A program made the translations under genes and the position numbers. Positions 14,249 to 27,444 of a DNA stretch of 64,000 nucleotides are shown here, piece after piece; positions within the stretch are counted from its first letter, which is position 1; the number at the start of each line of letters is the position of its first letter. The DNA is taken from positions 19,054 to 83,053 of the forward strand of contig JAATFG010000017.1 of assembly GCA_015655355.1 (NCBI GenBank). The letters are read 5' to 3'. Source of the stretch: Lysobacterales bacterium (lineage in GTDB: Bacteria; Pseudomonadota; Gammaproteobacteria; Xanthomonadales; Xanthomonadaceae). The notes under the pieces are model-generated. The model was not told the origin of the DNA. It made no database searches and saw only the letters and a program-made list of their open reading frames with translations.

Positions 14249-14401
14249 GGTGGATCTTTCTCCCGCGGGGCCACAAGCGACCCCTTAAGCTGTGATAGCC
14301 ACAATATGCGGCCTCCGGGGCGGATTTCCACAACCAGGACGGATTCCAGCGTTCAGCTGGTGGAAAGCTCGACGCCGTTGGCAAAATCCGGGGGCATTCA
14401 G

Positions 14402-14722
14402 TCAGTGCCTTTCCATCGTGCACAGCAGCGGATGCTGGTTCATCCGCGAATACTCGTTGACCTGCGCGACCTTGGTTTCGGCCACCTCGCGGGTATACAC
14501 CCCGCACACGCCGCGTCCGCGGGTATGCACGTGCAGCATCACCTGGGTGGCCTTTTCCAGGTCCATGTCGAAGAACTGCTGCAGGACCTCGACCACGAAG
14601 TCCATCGGCGTGTAGTCGTCATTGAGCAGCAACACCTGGTACCGCGGCGGCGGCATGACCTCGGGCTTGCCGGTTTCCACCAGCACGCCATGGTCGGATT
14701 CGTTTTCGGTACGTTGCGCCAT
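14402..14722 (-). CDS. clpS: ATP-dependent Clp protease adaptor ClpS
   Basis: [27 protein letters not shown]. Confidence 0.97.
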   Translation of the reverse strand: MAQRTENESDHGVLVETGKPEVMPPPRYQVLLLNDDYTPMDFVVEVLQQFFDMDLEKATQVMLHVHTRGRGVCGVYTREVAETKVAQVNEYSRMNQHPLLCTMERH

Positions 14723-14777
14723 GCTTGCAATTATAAACCAGCACCACCATTTACCATGGGCACTTTAGAATCGACGC

Positions 14778-15254
14778 ATGAGCAAGATCGATGGCCAATG
14801 CTGGCAACCCGACGTGACCGTGGCCACCGTGGTGGTCCGCGACGGCAAGCTGTTGCTGGTCGATGAATACGCCGGCGGCACGTCGCTGGTGTTGAACCAG
14901 CCGGCCGGGCACCTGGAACCGGACGAAACCCTGGCTGAAGCCGCCGTGCGCGAAACCTTCGAGGAAACCGGCTGGGACGTCGAACTCACCCACTTCATCG
15001 GCGCCTACCAATGGAGAGTGCCCGAGGGCCCGAACGCCGGCAAGCATTACCTGCGTTTCGCCTTCGCCGCCACGCCGCTGCGCCACCACGCCGCGGCGAA
15101 GCTCGACGACGGCATCGAGCGCGCCGTGTGGCTTGCGCCCGAACAACTGCAGGCGCAGCAGGCACGCTGGCGCAGCCCGCTGGTGTGGCAGGTCGCGCGC
15201 GACTTCCTCGCCGGCCAGCGCCATCCGCTTTCGCTGCTGAAGCACCTCGCATGA
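14778..15254 (+). CDS. NUDIX hydrolase (NudJ-like, upstream of mnmA)
   Basis: Nudix box [24 protein letters not shown]. Confidence 0.92.
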   Translation: MSKIDGQCWQPDVTVATVVVRDGKLLLVDEYAGGTSLVLNQPAGHLEPDETLAEAAVRETFEETGWDVELTHFIGAYQWRVPEGPNAGKHYLRFAFAATPLRHHAAAKLDDGIERAVWLAPEQLQAQQARWRSPLVWQVARDFLAGQRHPLSLLKHLA

Positions 15255-16372
15255 GCGCGGCCAAGGTCATCGTCGGGGTCAGCGGCGGCGTGGATTCGTC
15301 GGTCGCCGCACTGCGCCTGCAACAGCAGGGCGCGGACGTCGCCGGATTGTTCATGCAGAACTGGGCCGACGACGGCAGCGGCGAATGCCGCGCCGAGGAC
15401 GACCGCCGCGATGCGGTCGCGATCTGCGGAAGGCTCGGCATCCCGTTCCACTTCCGTGATTTCTCCGCCGAATACTGGGCCGGCGTATTCGAGCATTTCC
15501 TCGCCGAGTATCAATCCGGGCGCACGCCGAACCCGGACGTGCTGTGCAACCGCGAAGTGAAGTTCAAGCATTTCCTCGACGCGGCGCGCGAACTCGGCGC
15601 GGAAAAAATCGCCACTGGCCATTACGCCCGGATCGCCCGGATCGACGGCGACTGGAAACTGCTGCGCGGCATCGACCGCGGCAAGGACCAGAGCTATTTC
15701 CTGCACCAGCTCGGGCAGGAACAGCTTTCGGCGACCCTGTTTCCCATCGGCGAAATGCACAAGCCGGCGCTGCGCGCCGTCGCCAGGGACGCCGGCCTGC
15801 AAACCCACGACAAGAAGGATTCGACCGGCATCTGCTTCATCGGCGAGCGCGATTTCCGCGAATTCCTCGGCCGCTACCTGCCGGCGAAGCAAGGCGAGAT
15901 GCGTACGCCGGACGGCGCGGTGATCGGCACCCATCCCGGCGTGTTCTATTTCACCCTGGGCCAGCGCGAAGGCCTCAACATCGGCGGCGTGCGCGGACGC
16001 CCGCAGGCGCCATGGTTCGTGGTCGGCAAGGACGTGGCGACGAACGTGCTCTATGTCGAGCAAGGCACCGACAATCCCTTCCTCCATTCCACCCAGCTGT
16101 GGAGCGAGCCGGCGCATTTCATCGCCGGCCACGCGCTGGCGGGCGAATTCAATTGCACCGCGCAGACGCGTTACCGCCAGCCGGACGAGGCCTGCCGCGT
16201 CACGGTGCACGACGACGGCACCCTGCACGTGCGCTTCGCGCGCCCACAGCGCGCGGTGACGCCGGGGCAATCGCTGGTGCTATACGCCGGCGACGTCTGC
16301 CTCGGTGGCGCGGTCATCGCCCGCACCGACGCACCGCTGGAACTGCAACTGCAAAAACGACAGGCCGCATGA
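15251..16372 (+). CDS. mnmA: tRNA 2-thiouridine(34) synthase MnmA
   Basis: [34 protein letters not shown]; start overlaps NUDIX stop. Confidence 0.97.
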   Translation: MSAAKVIVGVSGGVDSSVAALRLQQQGADVAGLFMQNWADDGSGECRAEDDRRDAVAICGRLGIPFHFRDFSAEYWAGVFEHFLAEYQSGRTPNPDVLCNREVKFKHFLDAARELGAEKIATGHYARIARIDGDWKLLRGIDRGKDQSYFLHQLGQEQLSATLFPIGEMHKPALRAVARDAGLQTHDKKDSTGICFIGERDFREFLGRYLPAKQGEMRTPDGAVIGTHPGVFYFTLGQREGLNIGGVRGRPQAPWFVVGKDVATNVLYVEQGTDNPFLHSTQLWSEPAHFIAGHALAGEFNCTAQTRYRQPDEACRVTVHDDGTLHVRFARPQRAVTPGQSLVLYAGDVCLGGAVIARTDAPLELQLQKRQAA

Positions 16373-16983
16373 GCGACAACCACGACTTCGACCACCGCGT
16401 GCTGGCCCTGGCCGGCATGCTGCAGGCACTGGCACAAGTGCGCCGCATCGCCGAAAGCGGCCAATCGGACGCCGCCGCCGCGCAGACCGCGCTGGACAGC
16501 GTGTTCCGCATCGACGCCGATTCGCCGGAAGCGGTCTACGCCGGCGCACACAGCCTGCGCAACGGCCTGCAGGTGTTGCGCGACCAGCTCGGCAACCGCC
16601 GCAACGAAGCGCTGCTGAAGATCGCCGTGGCAGTGCTGCAACTGGAACGCCGCTTCATCCGCGATGCGCGCATCGCGCAAGCGGCGCATGACGGGATCGT
16701 GCGGATCGGCTTCGATGCGCGCGCGCGCGGCAGCATCCATCCGGACGTGCTCAACGCGCTGGGCACGCTGTATGCGCAGACACTCAGCCGCCTGCGTCCG
16801 CGGGTGATGGTGCAAGGCAATCCGCATTACCTCGCGCAGCCGGCGGTGGTCGCGGAAATCCGCGCGCTGCTGCTGGCCGCGGTGCGCTCGGCGGTGCTGT
16901 GGCGGCAGATGGGCGGCAGCTACTGGGACTTCGCCTTCTCGCGCCGGCGCATGCTCGAAGCGGTCGAACGCCAGTTGCGCTGA
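16369..16983 (+). CDS. hflD: High-frequency lysogenization protein HflD homolog
   Basis: [21 protein letters not shown]...; canonical position after mnmA; ATGA overlap. Confidence 0.9.
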   Translation: MSDNHDFDHRVLALAGMLQALAQVRRIAESGQSDAAAAQTALDSVFRIDADSPEAVYAGAHSLRNGLQVLRDQLGNRRNEALLKIAVAVLQLERRFIRDARIAQAAHDGIVRIGFDARARGSIHPDVLNALGTLYAQTLSRLRPRVMVQGNPHYLAQPAVVAEIRALLLAAVRSAVLWRQMGGSYWDFAFSRRRMLEAVERQLR

Positions 16984-17076
16984 GCGCGCCGCGACCGAAA
17001 CCTTCAGCCGAAACCAGTGCGCCGAATCCGCTGAAAGCCGGCTACGATTGTCCCCGCACATCCTGGGGGAAATCGC

Positions 17077-19002
17077 ATGCACGCACTTCGTCTCGCCGCC
17101 ACGCTCTGCTCCGCCCTGCTCGCCGCCACGGCGTTCGCCCAGGACGCGAACACGCCGCAATACCCGGACTATCCAAGCGAAACGCCGGCCGAGTTCCATC
17201 CGGTCAGCGACAGCTTCGATTTCGTCGAACGCGACGTGATGATCCCGATGCGCGACGGGGTCAAGCTCAACACCGTCATCCTGATCCCGAAGGGAGCGAC
17301 GCACGCCGGCATCGTGCTCACGCGCACGCCCTATGACGCCAGGCAACTGAGCCACAACAACCCCAGCGGCCACCTGCAGGTATCGCTGCAAGGCTACGAC
17401 AACGCCAGCGACGTGATCGTCGAGGACGGCTACATCCGCGTGATCCAGGACATCCGCGGCAAGTACGGCAGCGAAGGCGATTACGTGATGAACCGCCCCG
17501 TGCACGGCCCGCTCAACCCGACCCCGGTCGATGATGCCACCGACACCTGGGACACCATCGACTGGCTGGTGAAGAACATCCCCGAATCCAACGGCAAGGT
17601 CGCGACCATCGGCATTTCCTACGACGGCTTCGAGCCGCTGATGTCGCTGATCAATCCGCATCCGGCGTTGAAGGCGTCGGTGCCGATGAACCCGATGGTC
17701 GATGGCTGGATGGGCGACGACTGGTTCCACAACGGCGCGTTCCGCCAGCAGAACCTGCCCTACATCTACGAGCAGGCCGCTAGCCGCGACAACAGCTTCA
17801 AGTGGTGGAGCAATTACCACGACGATTACGACCTGTACCTGCACTACGGCTCCGCCGGCGCGATGGGCAAGGCCTACGGCATGGAGCAGATCGGCTTCTG
17901 GAACAAGCTGGTCGCGCATCCGGCCTACGACGATTTCTGGAGCCGGCAAGCCGTCGACAAACTCCTCGCGGATCAACCGCTGAAAGTGCCGGTGATGCTG
18001 GTGCACAGCCTGTGGGACCAGGAAGACATCTACGGCGCGCAGGCGGTGTATCGCGCGATCAAGCCGAAGGACAAGAGCGGCGACATGGTCAAGCTGGTGC
18101 TGGGCCCGTGGTACCACGGCCAGGCCATCGACGAGGGCAGCAAGATCGCCGCCATCCAATTCGGCAGCGATACCGCGAAATACTGGCGCGAACACGTGCT
18201 GCGCCCGTTCCTCGCGCAGTACCTGCAGGACGGCGCGCCGAAAGCCGACCTCGCGCCGGTCACCGCGTTCCAGACCGGCACGAACGAATGGCAGCGCCTG
18301 CCGCAATGGCCGCTCGCGTGCGAAAGCGGCTGTACGGCCAAGAGCAAGCCGCTGTACCTGCAGGCGTCGAACAAGCTCGGTTTCACTGCCGCAGACAAGG
18401 GTTACGACGAATACGTTTCCGACCCGGCGCATCCGGTGCCGTTCCGCGCACGCCCGAGCCAGCCGGTCGGTTACGACAACGGCCTGACCTGGCAGGAATG
18501 GCTCGTGGACGACCAGCGCGAAGCCTCCGGCCGCACCGACGTGATCACCTACGTCTCCGACGCGCTCACCGCGCCGTTGAAAATCGCCGGCGTGCCGCAA
18601 GTGCACCTGGATGCCGCGACCAGCGGCAGCGACAGCGACTGGGTGGTGAAGCTGATCGACGTGTATCCGGACCAGGTCGCCGAACAACCCGAAATGGGCG
18701 GTTATCAACTCGCGGTGGCAATGGATATCTTCCGCGGCCGTTACCGCGAAGGCCTCGACAAGCCGAAAGCGCTGACCCCGAACCAGCCGCTGGCATACTC
18801 GTTCGACCTGCCCTCGGCCAACCATGTATTCCTGCCCGGCCACCGGATCATGGTGCAGGTGCAATCGAGCTGGTTCCCGCTGTACGACCGCAACCCGCAG
18901 ACCTTCGTGCCCAACATCTTCTTCGCCCAACCCGGCGATTACGTGAAGGCCACGCAGCGCGTCTACCACGACAGCTACATCAGCCTGCCGGTGGTGAACT
19001 GA
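17077..19002 (+). CDS. CocE/NonD family hydrolase (X-Pro dipeptidyl-peptidase S15-type, secreted)
   Basis: Signal peptide MHALRLAATLCSALLAATAFA; IGISYDGFEPL nucleophile region; MRDGVKLNTVILIP. Confidence 0.9.
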   Translation: MHALRLAATLCSALLAATAFAQDANTPQYPDYPSETPAEFHPVSDSFDFVERDVMIPMRDGVKLNTVILIPKGATHAGIVLTRTPYDARQLSHNNPSGHLQVSLQGYDNASDVIVEDGYIRVIQDIRGKYGSEGDYVMNRPVHGPLNPTPVDDATDTWDTIDWLVKNIPESNGKVATIGISYDGFEPLMSLINPHPALKASVPMNPMVDGWMGDDWFHNGAFRQQNLPYIYEQAASRDNSFKWWSNYHDDYDLYLHYGSAGAMGKAYGMEQIGFWNKLVAHPAYDDFWSRQAVDKLLADQPLKVPVMLVHSLWDQEDIYGAQAVYRAIKPKDKSGDMVKLVLGPWYHGQAIDEGSKIAAIQFGSDTAKYWREHVLRPFLAQYLQDGAPKADLAPVTAFQTGTNEWQRLPQWPLACESGCTAKSKPLYLQASNKLGFTAADKGYDEYVSDPAHPVPFRARPSQPVGYDNGLTWQEWLVDDQREASGRTDVITYVSDALTAPLKIAGVPQVHLDAATSGSDSDWVVKLIDVYPDQVAEQPEMGGYQLAVAMDIFRGRYREGLDKPKALTPNQPLAYSFDLPSANHVFLPGHRIMVQVQSSWFPLYDRNPQTFVPNIFFAQPGDYVKATQRVYHDSYISLPVVN

Positions 19003-19019
19003 AGCGATTGATTGCGACG

Positions 19020-19045
19020 AAAAAGTCGGGCAAGCCCGGCTTTTT
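19020..19045. terminator. Terminator between hydrolase and convergent LysR gene
   Basis: AAAAAGTCGGGC-AA-GCCCGGCTTTTT. Confidence 0.8.
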
Positions 19046-19947
19046 CATGCGCGGAAATCCCGTTGCTTCGCCATGTCGATGAACGCACGCAGCTTGGGCT
19101 GGAGCTGGGTGCCGGAGGGGAAATAGAGGTACATTCCGCTGCTTGGCCGGATGTAATCGCGCAACACGGATTCAAGCCGACCGGCTGCGAAATCTTCCGC
19201 CGCCTCCAAATCGGAAACGTAGGCCAGTCCCAGGCCCTGGCGCACGAGCGACAACAGCGCCGTGCGTTCGTTCACGACCAGCCGCCCTTGCATGTCCACG
19301 AGGAAATCGCGGCCATCGCGGGTGAACTCCCAGCGATGCCGTTGCCCCGAGGTGACGAAGCGGTAGTTGATGCCTTCGTGCGCAATCAAATCCTCCGGCG
19401 TTTGCGGCTTGCCCGCGTACGCAAAATACGCTGGCGAACCGACCACCGACCAATGCATTTCCGGCGTGAGGCGCACCGCGACCATGTCCTTTTCGACACT
19501 TTCTTCCAAGCGGATGCCTGCATCGTAAAGACCGCTGGCCAGATCGACCGCGCCATCGTTGAGCGACAATTCCAGCGTCACATCGGGACACGCGCGGCGG
19601 AATTCCGCGATCAACGGCTCGACGACCAAGCGCATCGCCACGCGCGACATGGTCAAACGCAGCGTGCCACTCGGCTGTGCGCGGAAACCTGAAAGTCGCG
19701 CGAATGCATCGTCGATTTCAGTTGCTGCGGGCCGCAAGCGATTGAACAACGCGGCGCCGGCTTCGGTCAGCACCACGCTGCGCGTCGTGCGCTGGAACAG
19801 CACCACGCCATAGCGTTGTTCGAGCTGCTGGATGGCCTTGCTGACCGCCGTCGCCGAAACCCCGAGCGCCTGCGCCGCGCGGGTAAAGCTCAGGTGTTCG
19901 GCGACGGCAAGAAACGGAACGATTCCGTCGAACTGATCTTTTTCCAT
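19045..19947 (-). CDS. LysR family transcriptional regulator
   Basis: MEKDQFDGIVPFLAVAEHLSFTRAAQALGVSATAVSKAIQQLEQRYG. Confidence 0.93.
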   Translation of the reverse strand: MEKDQFDGIVPFLAVAEHLSFTRAAQALGVSATAVSKAIQQLEQRYGVVLFQRTTRSVVLTEAGAALFNRLRPAATEIDDAFARLSGFRAQPSGTLRLTMSRVAMRLVVEPLIAEFRRACPDVTLELSLNDGAVDLASGLYDAGIRLEESVEKDMVAVRLTPEMHWSVVGSPAYFAYAGKPQTPEDLIAHEGINYRFVTSGQRHRWEFTRDGRDFLVDMQGRLVVNERTALLSLVRQGLGLAYVSDLEAAEDFAAGRLESVLRDYIRPSSGMYLYFPSGTQLQPKLRAFIDMAKQRDFRA

Positions 19948-20072
19948 TCCGGGACCATGAACCTGTGGTTGATGCCCCATCCTCGTTCATGCGGTTTTTC
20001 GACGCAATCGCGCCGACTAAGCTTGTCTGCGTTGCGCGGCAACCACGGCGCATTCACCCAAGGAGACAACAC

Positions 20073-20909
20073 ATGACGACCCGCACCTGGTTCATCACCG
20101 GCATCAACAGCGGCCTCGGCCGATTGATGACCGAACAACTTCTGGAGCGCGGCGAACGCGTCGCCGGCACCGCGCGCAAGCTGGAAACGCTGGCGCCGTT
20201 GCAGGAAAAATACGGCGAACACTTCCTGCTCCAGTCGCTCGACCTGACCGACACACCGGCGATTCGCCGCGTCGTCGATGCCGCATTCGACCACTTCGGC
20301 CACATCGACGTGATCGTCAACAACGCCGGCTACGGCCTGTTCGGCGCAGCCGAAGAATTGCTGGACGAACAGATCGTCCACCAGCTCGACACCAACGTGA
20401 TCGGATCCATCCAGGTCGTGCGCGCCGCACTGCCGCACCTGCGCGCGCAAGGCGGCGGCCGCATCATGCAGTTGTCGAGCATGGGCGGACAGTGGGCCAT
20501 GCCCGGGCTGTCGCTGTATCACGCGTCGAAATGGGCGATGGAAGGCTTCTTCGAATCCACGATTCAGGACATCGCGCCGTTCGACATCCAGGTCACGATC
20601 GTCGAACCGGGCAGCGCGCGCACCGAATTCGCCGCCAACAGCGCCGCCCTCGCCCCGGCGATGGAAGCCTATGCACAGACGCCGGCCGGCGCGGTGCGCA
20701 GCCGCATCGAGCCCGGCTTCAGGGAGCAACCCGGCGATCCGGCAAAGATGGCACGGGCGATGATTGCCTCGGTCGATCGGAACCCCGCGCCGAAACGCCT
20801 TGCGCTTGGCTCGGATGCTTACAACAACATCAAGAATGCGCTCACCGAACGGCTTGCGGCACTTGAAGCACAGAAGGACATCGCGATGTCCACCGATTTC
20901 CCGGCCTGA
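20073..20909 (+). CDS. SDR family oxidoreductase
   Basis: TWFITGINSGLGRLMTEQL; VNNAGYGLFGA; YHASKWAMEG; divergent from LysR. Confidence 0.93.
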   Translation: MTTRTWFITGINSGLGRLMTEQLLERGERVAGTARKLETLAPLQEKYGEHFLLQSLDLTDTPAIRRVVDAAFDHFGHIDVIVNNAGYGLFGAAEELLDEQIVHQLDTNVIGSIQVVRAALPHLRAQGGGRIMQLSSMGGQWAMPGLSLYHASKWAMEGFFESTIQDIAPFDIQVTIVEPGSARTEFAANSAALAPAMEAYAQTPAGAVRSRIEPGFREQPGDPAKMARAMIASVDRNPAPKRLALGSDAYNNIKNALTERLAALEAQKDIAMSTDFPA

Positions 20910-20955
20910 CAACGACAGGCTCGTCGGCATTCCCCCCGTCCGGGACGTTTCGATC

Positions 20956-21045
20956 TGGCGGAAGCGGTGGGATTCGAACCCACGGATGGTTTGACCCATC
21001 GCCGGTTTTCAAGACCGGTGCCTTAAACCGCTCGGCCACACTTCC
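20956..21045 (-). tRNA. tRNA-Ser(UGA)
   Basis: GGAAGTGTGGCCGAGCGGTTTAAGGCACCGGTCTTGAAAACCGG...GGGTTCGAATCCCACCGCTTCCGCCA; encoded CCA. Confidence 0.95.
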
Positions 21046-21072
21046 AATGGATGGATTTTCGCACGAAGCGGC

Positions 21073-22086
21073 CTACGCGGCTTCGGCCTTCTTCGCCTTG
21101 GGCGCGGCCTTTTCCGGCGCAGCGGTCTTGCCCAGCGCCACTGCGGCGGCATCGGCGCACTTGCCGCCGCAATCCAGGCGCGAGGTCTCGATCTGCTGCG
21201 GCAAATGCTCGGCAAGGAAGTCGATGAAGACGCGCACCGCCGGCAACATGCCGCGGCGCGAGGCGAACACCGCATGGCAGATGCCCTGCGGCAGCGACCA
21301 TTCCGGCAGCACCACTTCCAGTTCGCCGCTGCGCACCGCTTCGGCGCACACGGTTTCCGGCAGCAGGGTGATGCCGTGGCCATCCTTCGCCAGGCATTGC
21401 AGCAGCGGGAAATCGAAGCCCATCAGCCGCGGCTGCAATTCGATCCGGCGCACTTCGCCGCCGGGACCGTGCAGTTCCCAGCGCTGGCGCGCCTCGTCCT
21501 CGCTGATGCTCAGGGTGACGTGATCGACCAGGTCTTCCGGCTTCTGCGGGCGACCGGCGCGCTTCAGGTACTTCGGGCTGGCGACCAGCAATTCCTGGAT
21601 CTGGCCGAAGCTGCGCATCACCAGCGAGCCGTCGTCGTCGAGCTTGGCGCGCACGCGCAACGCGATGTCGTAGCCTTCGTTGATGATGTCGACGCGGCGA
21701 TTGTTGACGTGCAATTGCAGGCGCACTTTCGGGTACTTGTCGAGGAACTGCGGCAGGATCTTCGGCAACTGCATCTGCGCCACCGCGACCGGCACGCTGA
21801 CCCGCACGATGCCGCGCGGCTCGGCGCTGAGGCGGTCGACCACCTCGCGCGCGGCCTGTGCCTCGGCGAGCATCGTCTGCGCGTGGCGATGCACGCTCAT
21901 GCCGACGTCGGTGACCGCGAAGCGACGGGTCGAACGCTGCAGCAGGCGCACGCCCATGTCGGTTTCGAGCTGGCTGATGCGCCGGCTCAGGCGCGACTTC
22001 GGGATACCCAGCGCACGCTCGGCGGCGGCGAAACCACCGTGATCGACGACCATCGCGAAGTAGTAGAGATCATTGAGGTCTTGCAT
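21073..22086 (-). CDS. LysR family transcriptional regulator with Ala/Lys-rich C-terminal tail
   Basis: MQDLNDLYYFAMVVDHGGFAAAERALGIPKSRLSRRISQLE. Confidence 0.93.
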   Translation of the reverse strand: MQDLNDLYYFAMVVDHGGFAAAERALGIPKSRLSRRISQLETDMGVRLLQRSTRRFAVTDVGMSVHRHAQTMLAEAQAAREVVDRLSAEPRGIVRVSVPVAVAQMQLPKILPQFLDKYPKVRLQLHVNNRRVDIINEGYDIALRVRAKLDDDGSLVMRSFGQIQELLVASPKYLKRAGRPQKPEDLVDHVTLSISEDEARQRWELHGPGGEVRRIELQPRLMGFDFPLLQCLAKDGHGITLLPETVCAEAVRSGELEVVLPEWSLPQGICHAVFASRRGMLPAVRVFIDFLAEHLPQQIETSRLDCGGKCADAAAVALGKTAAPEKAAPKAKKAEAA

Positions 22087-22232
22087 GGCGGGCTTCCCGA
22101 GCGAGGTTCCAACTGCGGAACAATTCCGGCAATTAAACCGCGCTTATTCCAGAATGACAACGACTGGACCCGGAAAGCAATCAGGGCGACCGCAGCCGCC
22201 CTGATGCCCGAAGCCGAACCGGAAGCCGCCGT

Positions 22233-22643
22233 TCACATCGCGCGCGGCGCGAACGTGACCTTGGCGCTGACGTCGGCGAACGGGGACACGACCCTGGAAG
22301 TGACGTCGGCGAACGAAAGCCTCGTCGTGGCCGCAGCCACGACCTTGTTCGCGGCTGCTTTCTTCTTCGCTGCCGGCTCGGCCTTGGCCACCGCCGTCTC
22401 CGGTCCCGCCGCCGGACGGTTCGGCGACTGATAGCCCTGCGCGGCCATCCATTTGTCGAAGTCGTCGGCGGTCATCTTCTTGCCGTTCTGGATCATGTTG
22501 AAGCGTGCCGGCTGCTGCTGTTGCGCCGGTTGTGCCTGCACTTGCGCCTGCGCATCCTGCGCGAAGGCCGTGCCCGCACAAGCCAGCGCTGCGACGGCGA
22601 ACGCGCACGAAATGGAACGGGAAACGGAGAAACGAACGCGCAT
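22233..22643 (-). CDS. Hypothetical exported protein
   Basis: Signal peptide MRVRFSVSRSISCAFAVAALACAGTAFAQ; ...KKMTADDFDKWMAAQGYQSPNR. Confidence 0.7.
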   Translation of the reverse strand: MRVRFSVSRSISCAFAVAALACAGTAFAQDAQAQVQAQPAQQQQPARFNMIQNGKKMTADDFDKWMAAQGYQSPNRPAAGPETAVAKAEPAAKKKAAANKVVAAATTRLSFADVTSRVVSPFADVSAKVTFAPRAM

Positions 22644-22771
22644 GGACGAAATCCTCAAGATGAGTGCGTGCTTGATAACCGCATGACAGTTTGGCCGCAA
22701 GCCTTTGTGCTGTCGAGTGTCGCGGCGATTCATTCAGCCGCACCACATCGATGTGAACGCCGCCGTCACGC

Positions 22772-24852
<2,081 letters not shown>

Positions 24853-24878
24853 CCCCGCAGGGCGACGGCGACATTCGT

Positions 24879-26189
24879 TCAGGCGCTGCGCAGGCCGAAC
24901 CCGGCGCGGCGCGCGAGGCCGTCGAAATCAGGGAACGAGGTGGCGACATTGGCGACGTCGCCGATTTCGACTTCGGCCGATGCGACTTGCGCGGCGATGG
25001 CGAAGGACATCGCGATGCGATGGTCGCCATGGCTGTCGATCTCTCCACCCGCCAGTTGGCCGGGGAAAATCGTCGCGCCATCGGGCGTTTCGTCGACGCG
25101 CAAGCCGAGCGTGCGCAACCCCGCGGACATCGCGGCAAGGCGATCGGATTCCTTGACCCGCAATTCCGCTGCGCCACGTACCACGGTTTCGCCGCTGGCG
25201 CACGCCGCGGCGACGAACAACGCGGGGAATTCGTCGATCATGTCCGGCACGATTTCGACCGGCACCTCGATGCCATGCAGCGGCGCGTGGCGCACGCGCA
25301 AATCCGCGACCGGTTCGCCGCCGTGCGAGGCATGGTTTTCCTCGACGATGTCCGCGCCCATCAGGCGCAGCGCGGTGAGCAAGCCGGTACGGCGCGGATT
25401 CAGGCCGACCTGCTTCAGGCGCAGTTCACTGCCCGCCACAATGCTCGCGGCGACGAGGAAGAACGCCGCGGAAGAAAAATCCGCCGGCACCGCGATGTCG
25501 GTCGCGCGCAAACGCTGGCCACCGCGCAAACGCGCGAAACCCGGGCGGAATTCGATGTTCGCACCGAATGCGGACAGCATGCGCTCGGTGTAGTCGCGGG
25601 TCGGATGCGGCTCGCGCACCATGGTTTCGCCCTGCGCGTACAGGCCGGCAAGCAGCAGCGCGGACTTCACCTGCGCGCTGGCGACCGGCAATTCGTAATC
25701 GATGCCGTGCAGCGCTTGTCCGCCGCGGATATGCAGCGGCGGCAAGCCACCTTCGGCAGTGTCGATCCTTGCGCCCATCTGCGCCAACGGACCGGTCACG
25801 CGCTTCATCGGCCGCTTGCTCAGGCTTTCGTCGCCGACCAGCATGCAATCGAATCGCTGCGCGGCGAGCAGGCCGGCGAGCAGGCGCATGCCGGTGCCGG
25901 CGTTGCCGCAATCCAGTTCCGACTTCGGCGCTTGCAATCCATCGACGCCGACGCCGTGGACGATGCGGGTCGAGGGCGACGGCGTTTCGATCTTCACGCC
26001 AAGCGCGGAAAACACCTTCGCGGTCGAGCGCGTGTCCTCGCCTTCGAGGAACCCGTCGATGCGCGAAACGCCATCGGCCAGCGCGGCGAACATCACCGCG
26101 CGATGCGAGACGGACTTGTCGCCGGGGATTTCCAGCTCGCCGCGCAGCGGTGCGCCACGGGAAGCGAGCCAGTCGAGTTTTTCAGCCAT
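24879..26189 (-). CDS. aroA: 3-phosphoshikimate 1-carboxyvinyltransferase
   Basis: LEIPGDKSVSHRAVMFAALADG; DCGNAGTGMRLLAGLL. Confidence 0.97.
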   Translation of the reverse strand: MAEKLDWLASRGAPLRGELEIPGDKSVSHRAVMFAALADGVSRIDGFLEGEDTRSTAKVFSALGVKIETPSPSTRIVHGVGVDGLQAPKSELDCGNAGTGMRLLAGLLAAQRFDCMLVGDESLSKRPMKRVTGPLAQMGARIDTAEGGLPPLHIRGGQALHGIDYELPVASAQVKSALLLAGLYAQGETMVREPHPTRDYTERMLSAFGANIEFRPGFARLRGGQRLRATDIAVPADFSSAAFFLVAASIVAGSELRLKQVGLNPRRTGLLTALRLMGADIVEENHASHGGEPVADLRVRHAPLHGIEVPVEIVPDMIDEFPALFVAAACASGETVVRGAAELRVKESDRLAAMSAGLRTLGLRVDETPDGATIFPGQLAGGEIDSHGDHRIAMSFAIAAQVASAEVEIGDVANVATSFPDFDGLARRAGFGLRSA

Positions 26190-26276
26190 TGCAGACACCA
26201 AAGCGAAGCCGCTGGATGACCAATCATTCGGTCGTTGAAAAGCGCTTCCCGCCTTCGCGGGAATGACGGGCAGGAA

Positions 26277-27440
26277 TCAGGGCACCGCGACCGGGTACGA
26301 ACCGAGCACGCGCACCTGCTCGACATGGCCTTGCAATTCGGCCATCGCCTTCTTCATCGCCGCATCCTCGACATGTCCGGCCAGGTCGATGAAGAACGCG
26401 TATTCCCACTTGGCATTGTGCGAGGGCCGCGATTCGATGCGGTTCATGCTGATGCCGTGGCGCGCGAACGGGCTGAGCAGGTTGAACAGCGCGCCGGGCT
26501 TGTCGTGGATGTAGACCAGCACCGACGTGCGATCGTGGCCGGATGGCGGGAAAATCGGCCGGCCAATCACCAGGAAGCGCGTGGTGTTGTCCTCGTCGTC
26601 CTGGATCGGGCCGTTGACGACCTTCTTCAAGCCGTACACGTGCGCGGCGCTTTCGCCGGCGATGCACGCGGCCTCGTCGCTGTTGCGCACGCGGCGCGCG
26701 CCTTCGGCATTGCTGGATACCGGGATCTTCTCGACCTTGGGCAGGTTCGCGCGCAGCCAGCCGGAGGTTTGCGCGAAGGCCTGCGGGTGCGCGTAGATGC
26801 GTTCGATGTCCTCGATGTGGCCGTTGCGCGAAAGCAGGTACTGGTGCACGCGCAGCTCCACTTCGCCGCAGATGTGCAGCTTGCTGGTGAGGAACATGTC
26901 CAGGGTGATCTGGATCATGCCCTGCCCGGAATTCTCCACCGGCACCACGCCGAAATCGGCATTGCCGTTCTCGACTTCCTGGAACACTTCCTCGATCGAG
27001 CCCATCGGCAGGCCGAGCGCGCTGCGGCCGAAATGCTTGAGCATCGCCTGTTGCGTATGCGTGCCTTCCGGGCCGAGGTAGCCGATCTTCAGCGGCTCCT
27101 GCTGGGCCAGGCAAGCGGACATGATTTCGCGGAACACGTGGACCAGCACTTCGTCGGACAGCGGCCCTTCGTTGCGGTCGACGACCATGCGCAGCACCTG
27201 CGCTTCGCGTTCCGGACGGTAATAGTCCACCGCCTGCGCCAGCTTGCCCTTGGCCTTGCCGACCTGGTGCGCGAGCTGCGCGCGTTCGGCGATCAACGAC
27301 TGGATGGTGCGGTCGATGCGGTCGATGTTGGCGCGCACGTCGGCCAATACGACGGGTTTGTCGGCGGCGGGCTTGGCGGGCTTCGCACTGCTTTTCTTTT
27401 GCGCCGGCTTGGCGGCTTGCTGCTTCGGCTTGGAGGCCAT
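26277..27440 (-). CDS. pheA: Bifunctional chorismate mutase / prephenate dehydratase
   Basis: N-terminal chorismate mutase helix; GYLGPEGTHTQQAMLKHFG; C-terminal ACT ESRPSHNAKWEYAFFIDLAGH. Confidence 0.96.
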   Translation of the reverse strand: MASKPKQQAAKPAQKKSSAKPAKPAADKPVVLADVRANIDRIDRTIQSLIAERAQLAHQVGKAKGKLAQAVDYYRPEREAQVLRMVVDRNEGPLSDEVLVHVFREIMSACLAQQEPLKIGYLGPEGTHTQQAMLKHFGRSALGLPMGSIEEVFQEVENGNADFGVVPVENSGQGMIQITLDMFLTSKLHICGEVELRVHQYLLSRNGHIEDIERIYAHPQAFAQTSGWLRANLPKVEKIPVSSNAEGARRVRNSDEAACIAGESAAHVYGLKKVVNGPIQDDEDNTTRFLVIGRPIFPPSGHDRTSVLVYIHDKPGALFNLLSPFARHGISMNRIESRPSHNAKWEYAFFIDLAGHVEDAAMKKAMAELQGHVEQVRVLGSYPVAVP

Positions 27441-27444
27441 TTTC

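Noticed and set aside
11939-14866. 975-aa plus-strand ORF opposite clpA/clpS
   Set aside because: Shadow ORF created by GC-rich third-position bias; the opposite strand encodes clear ClpA and ClpS, and the translation is His/Arg/Val/Asp-rich without domains.
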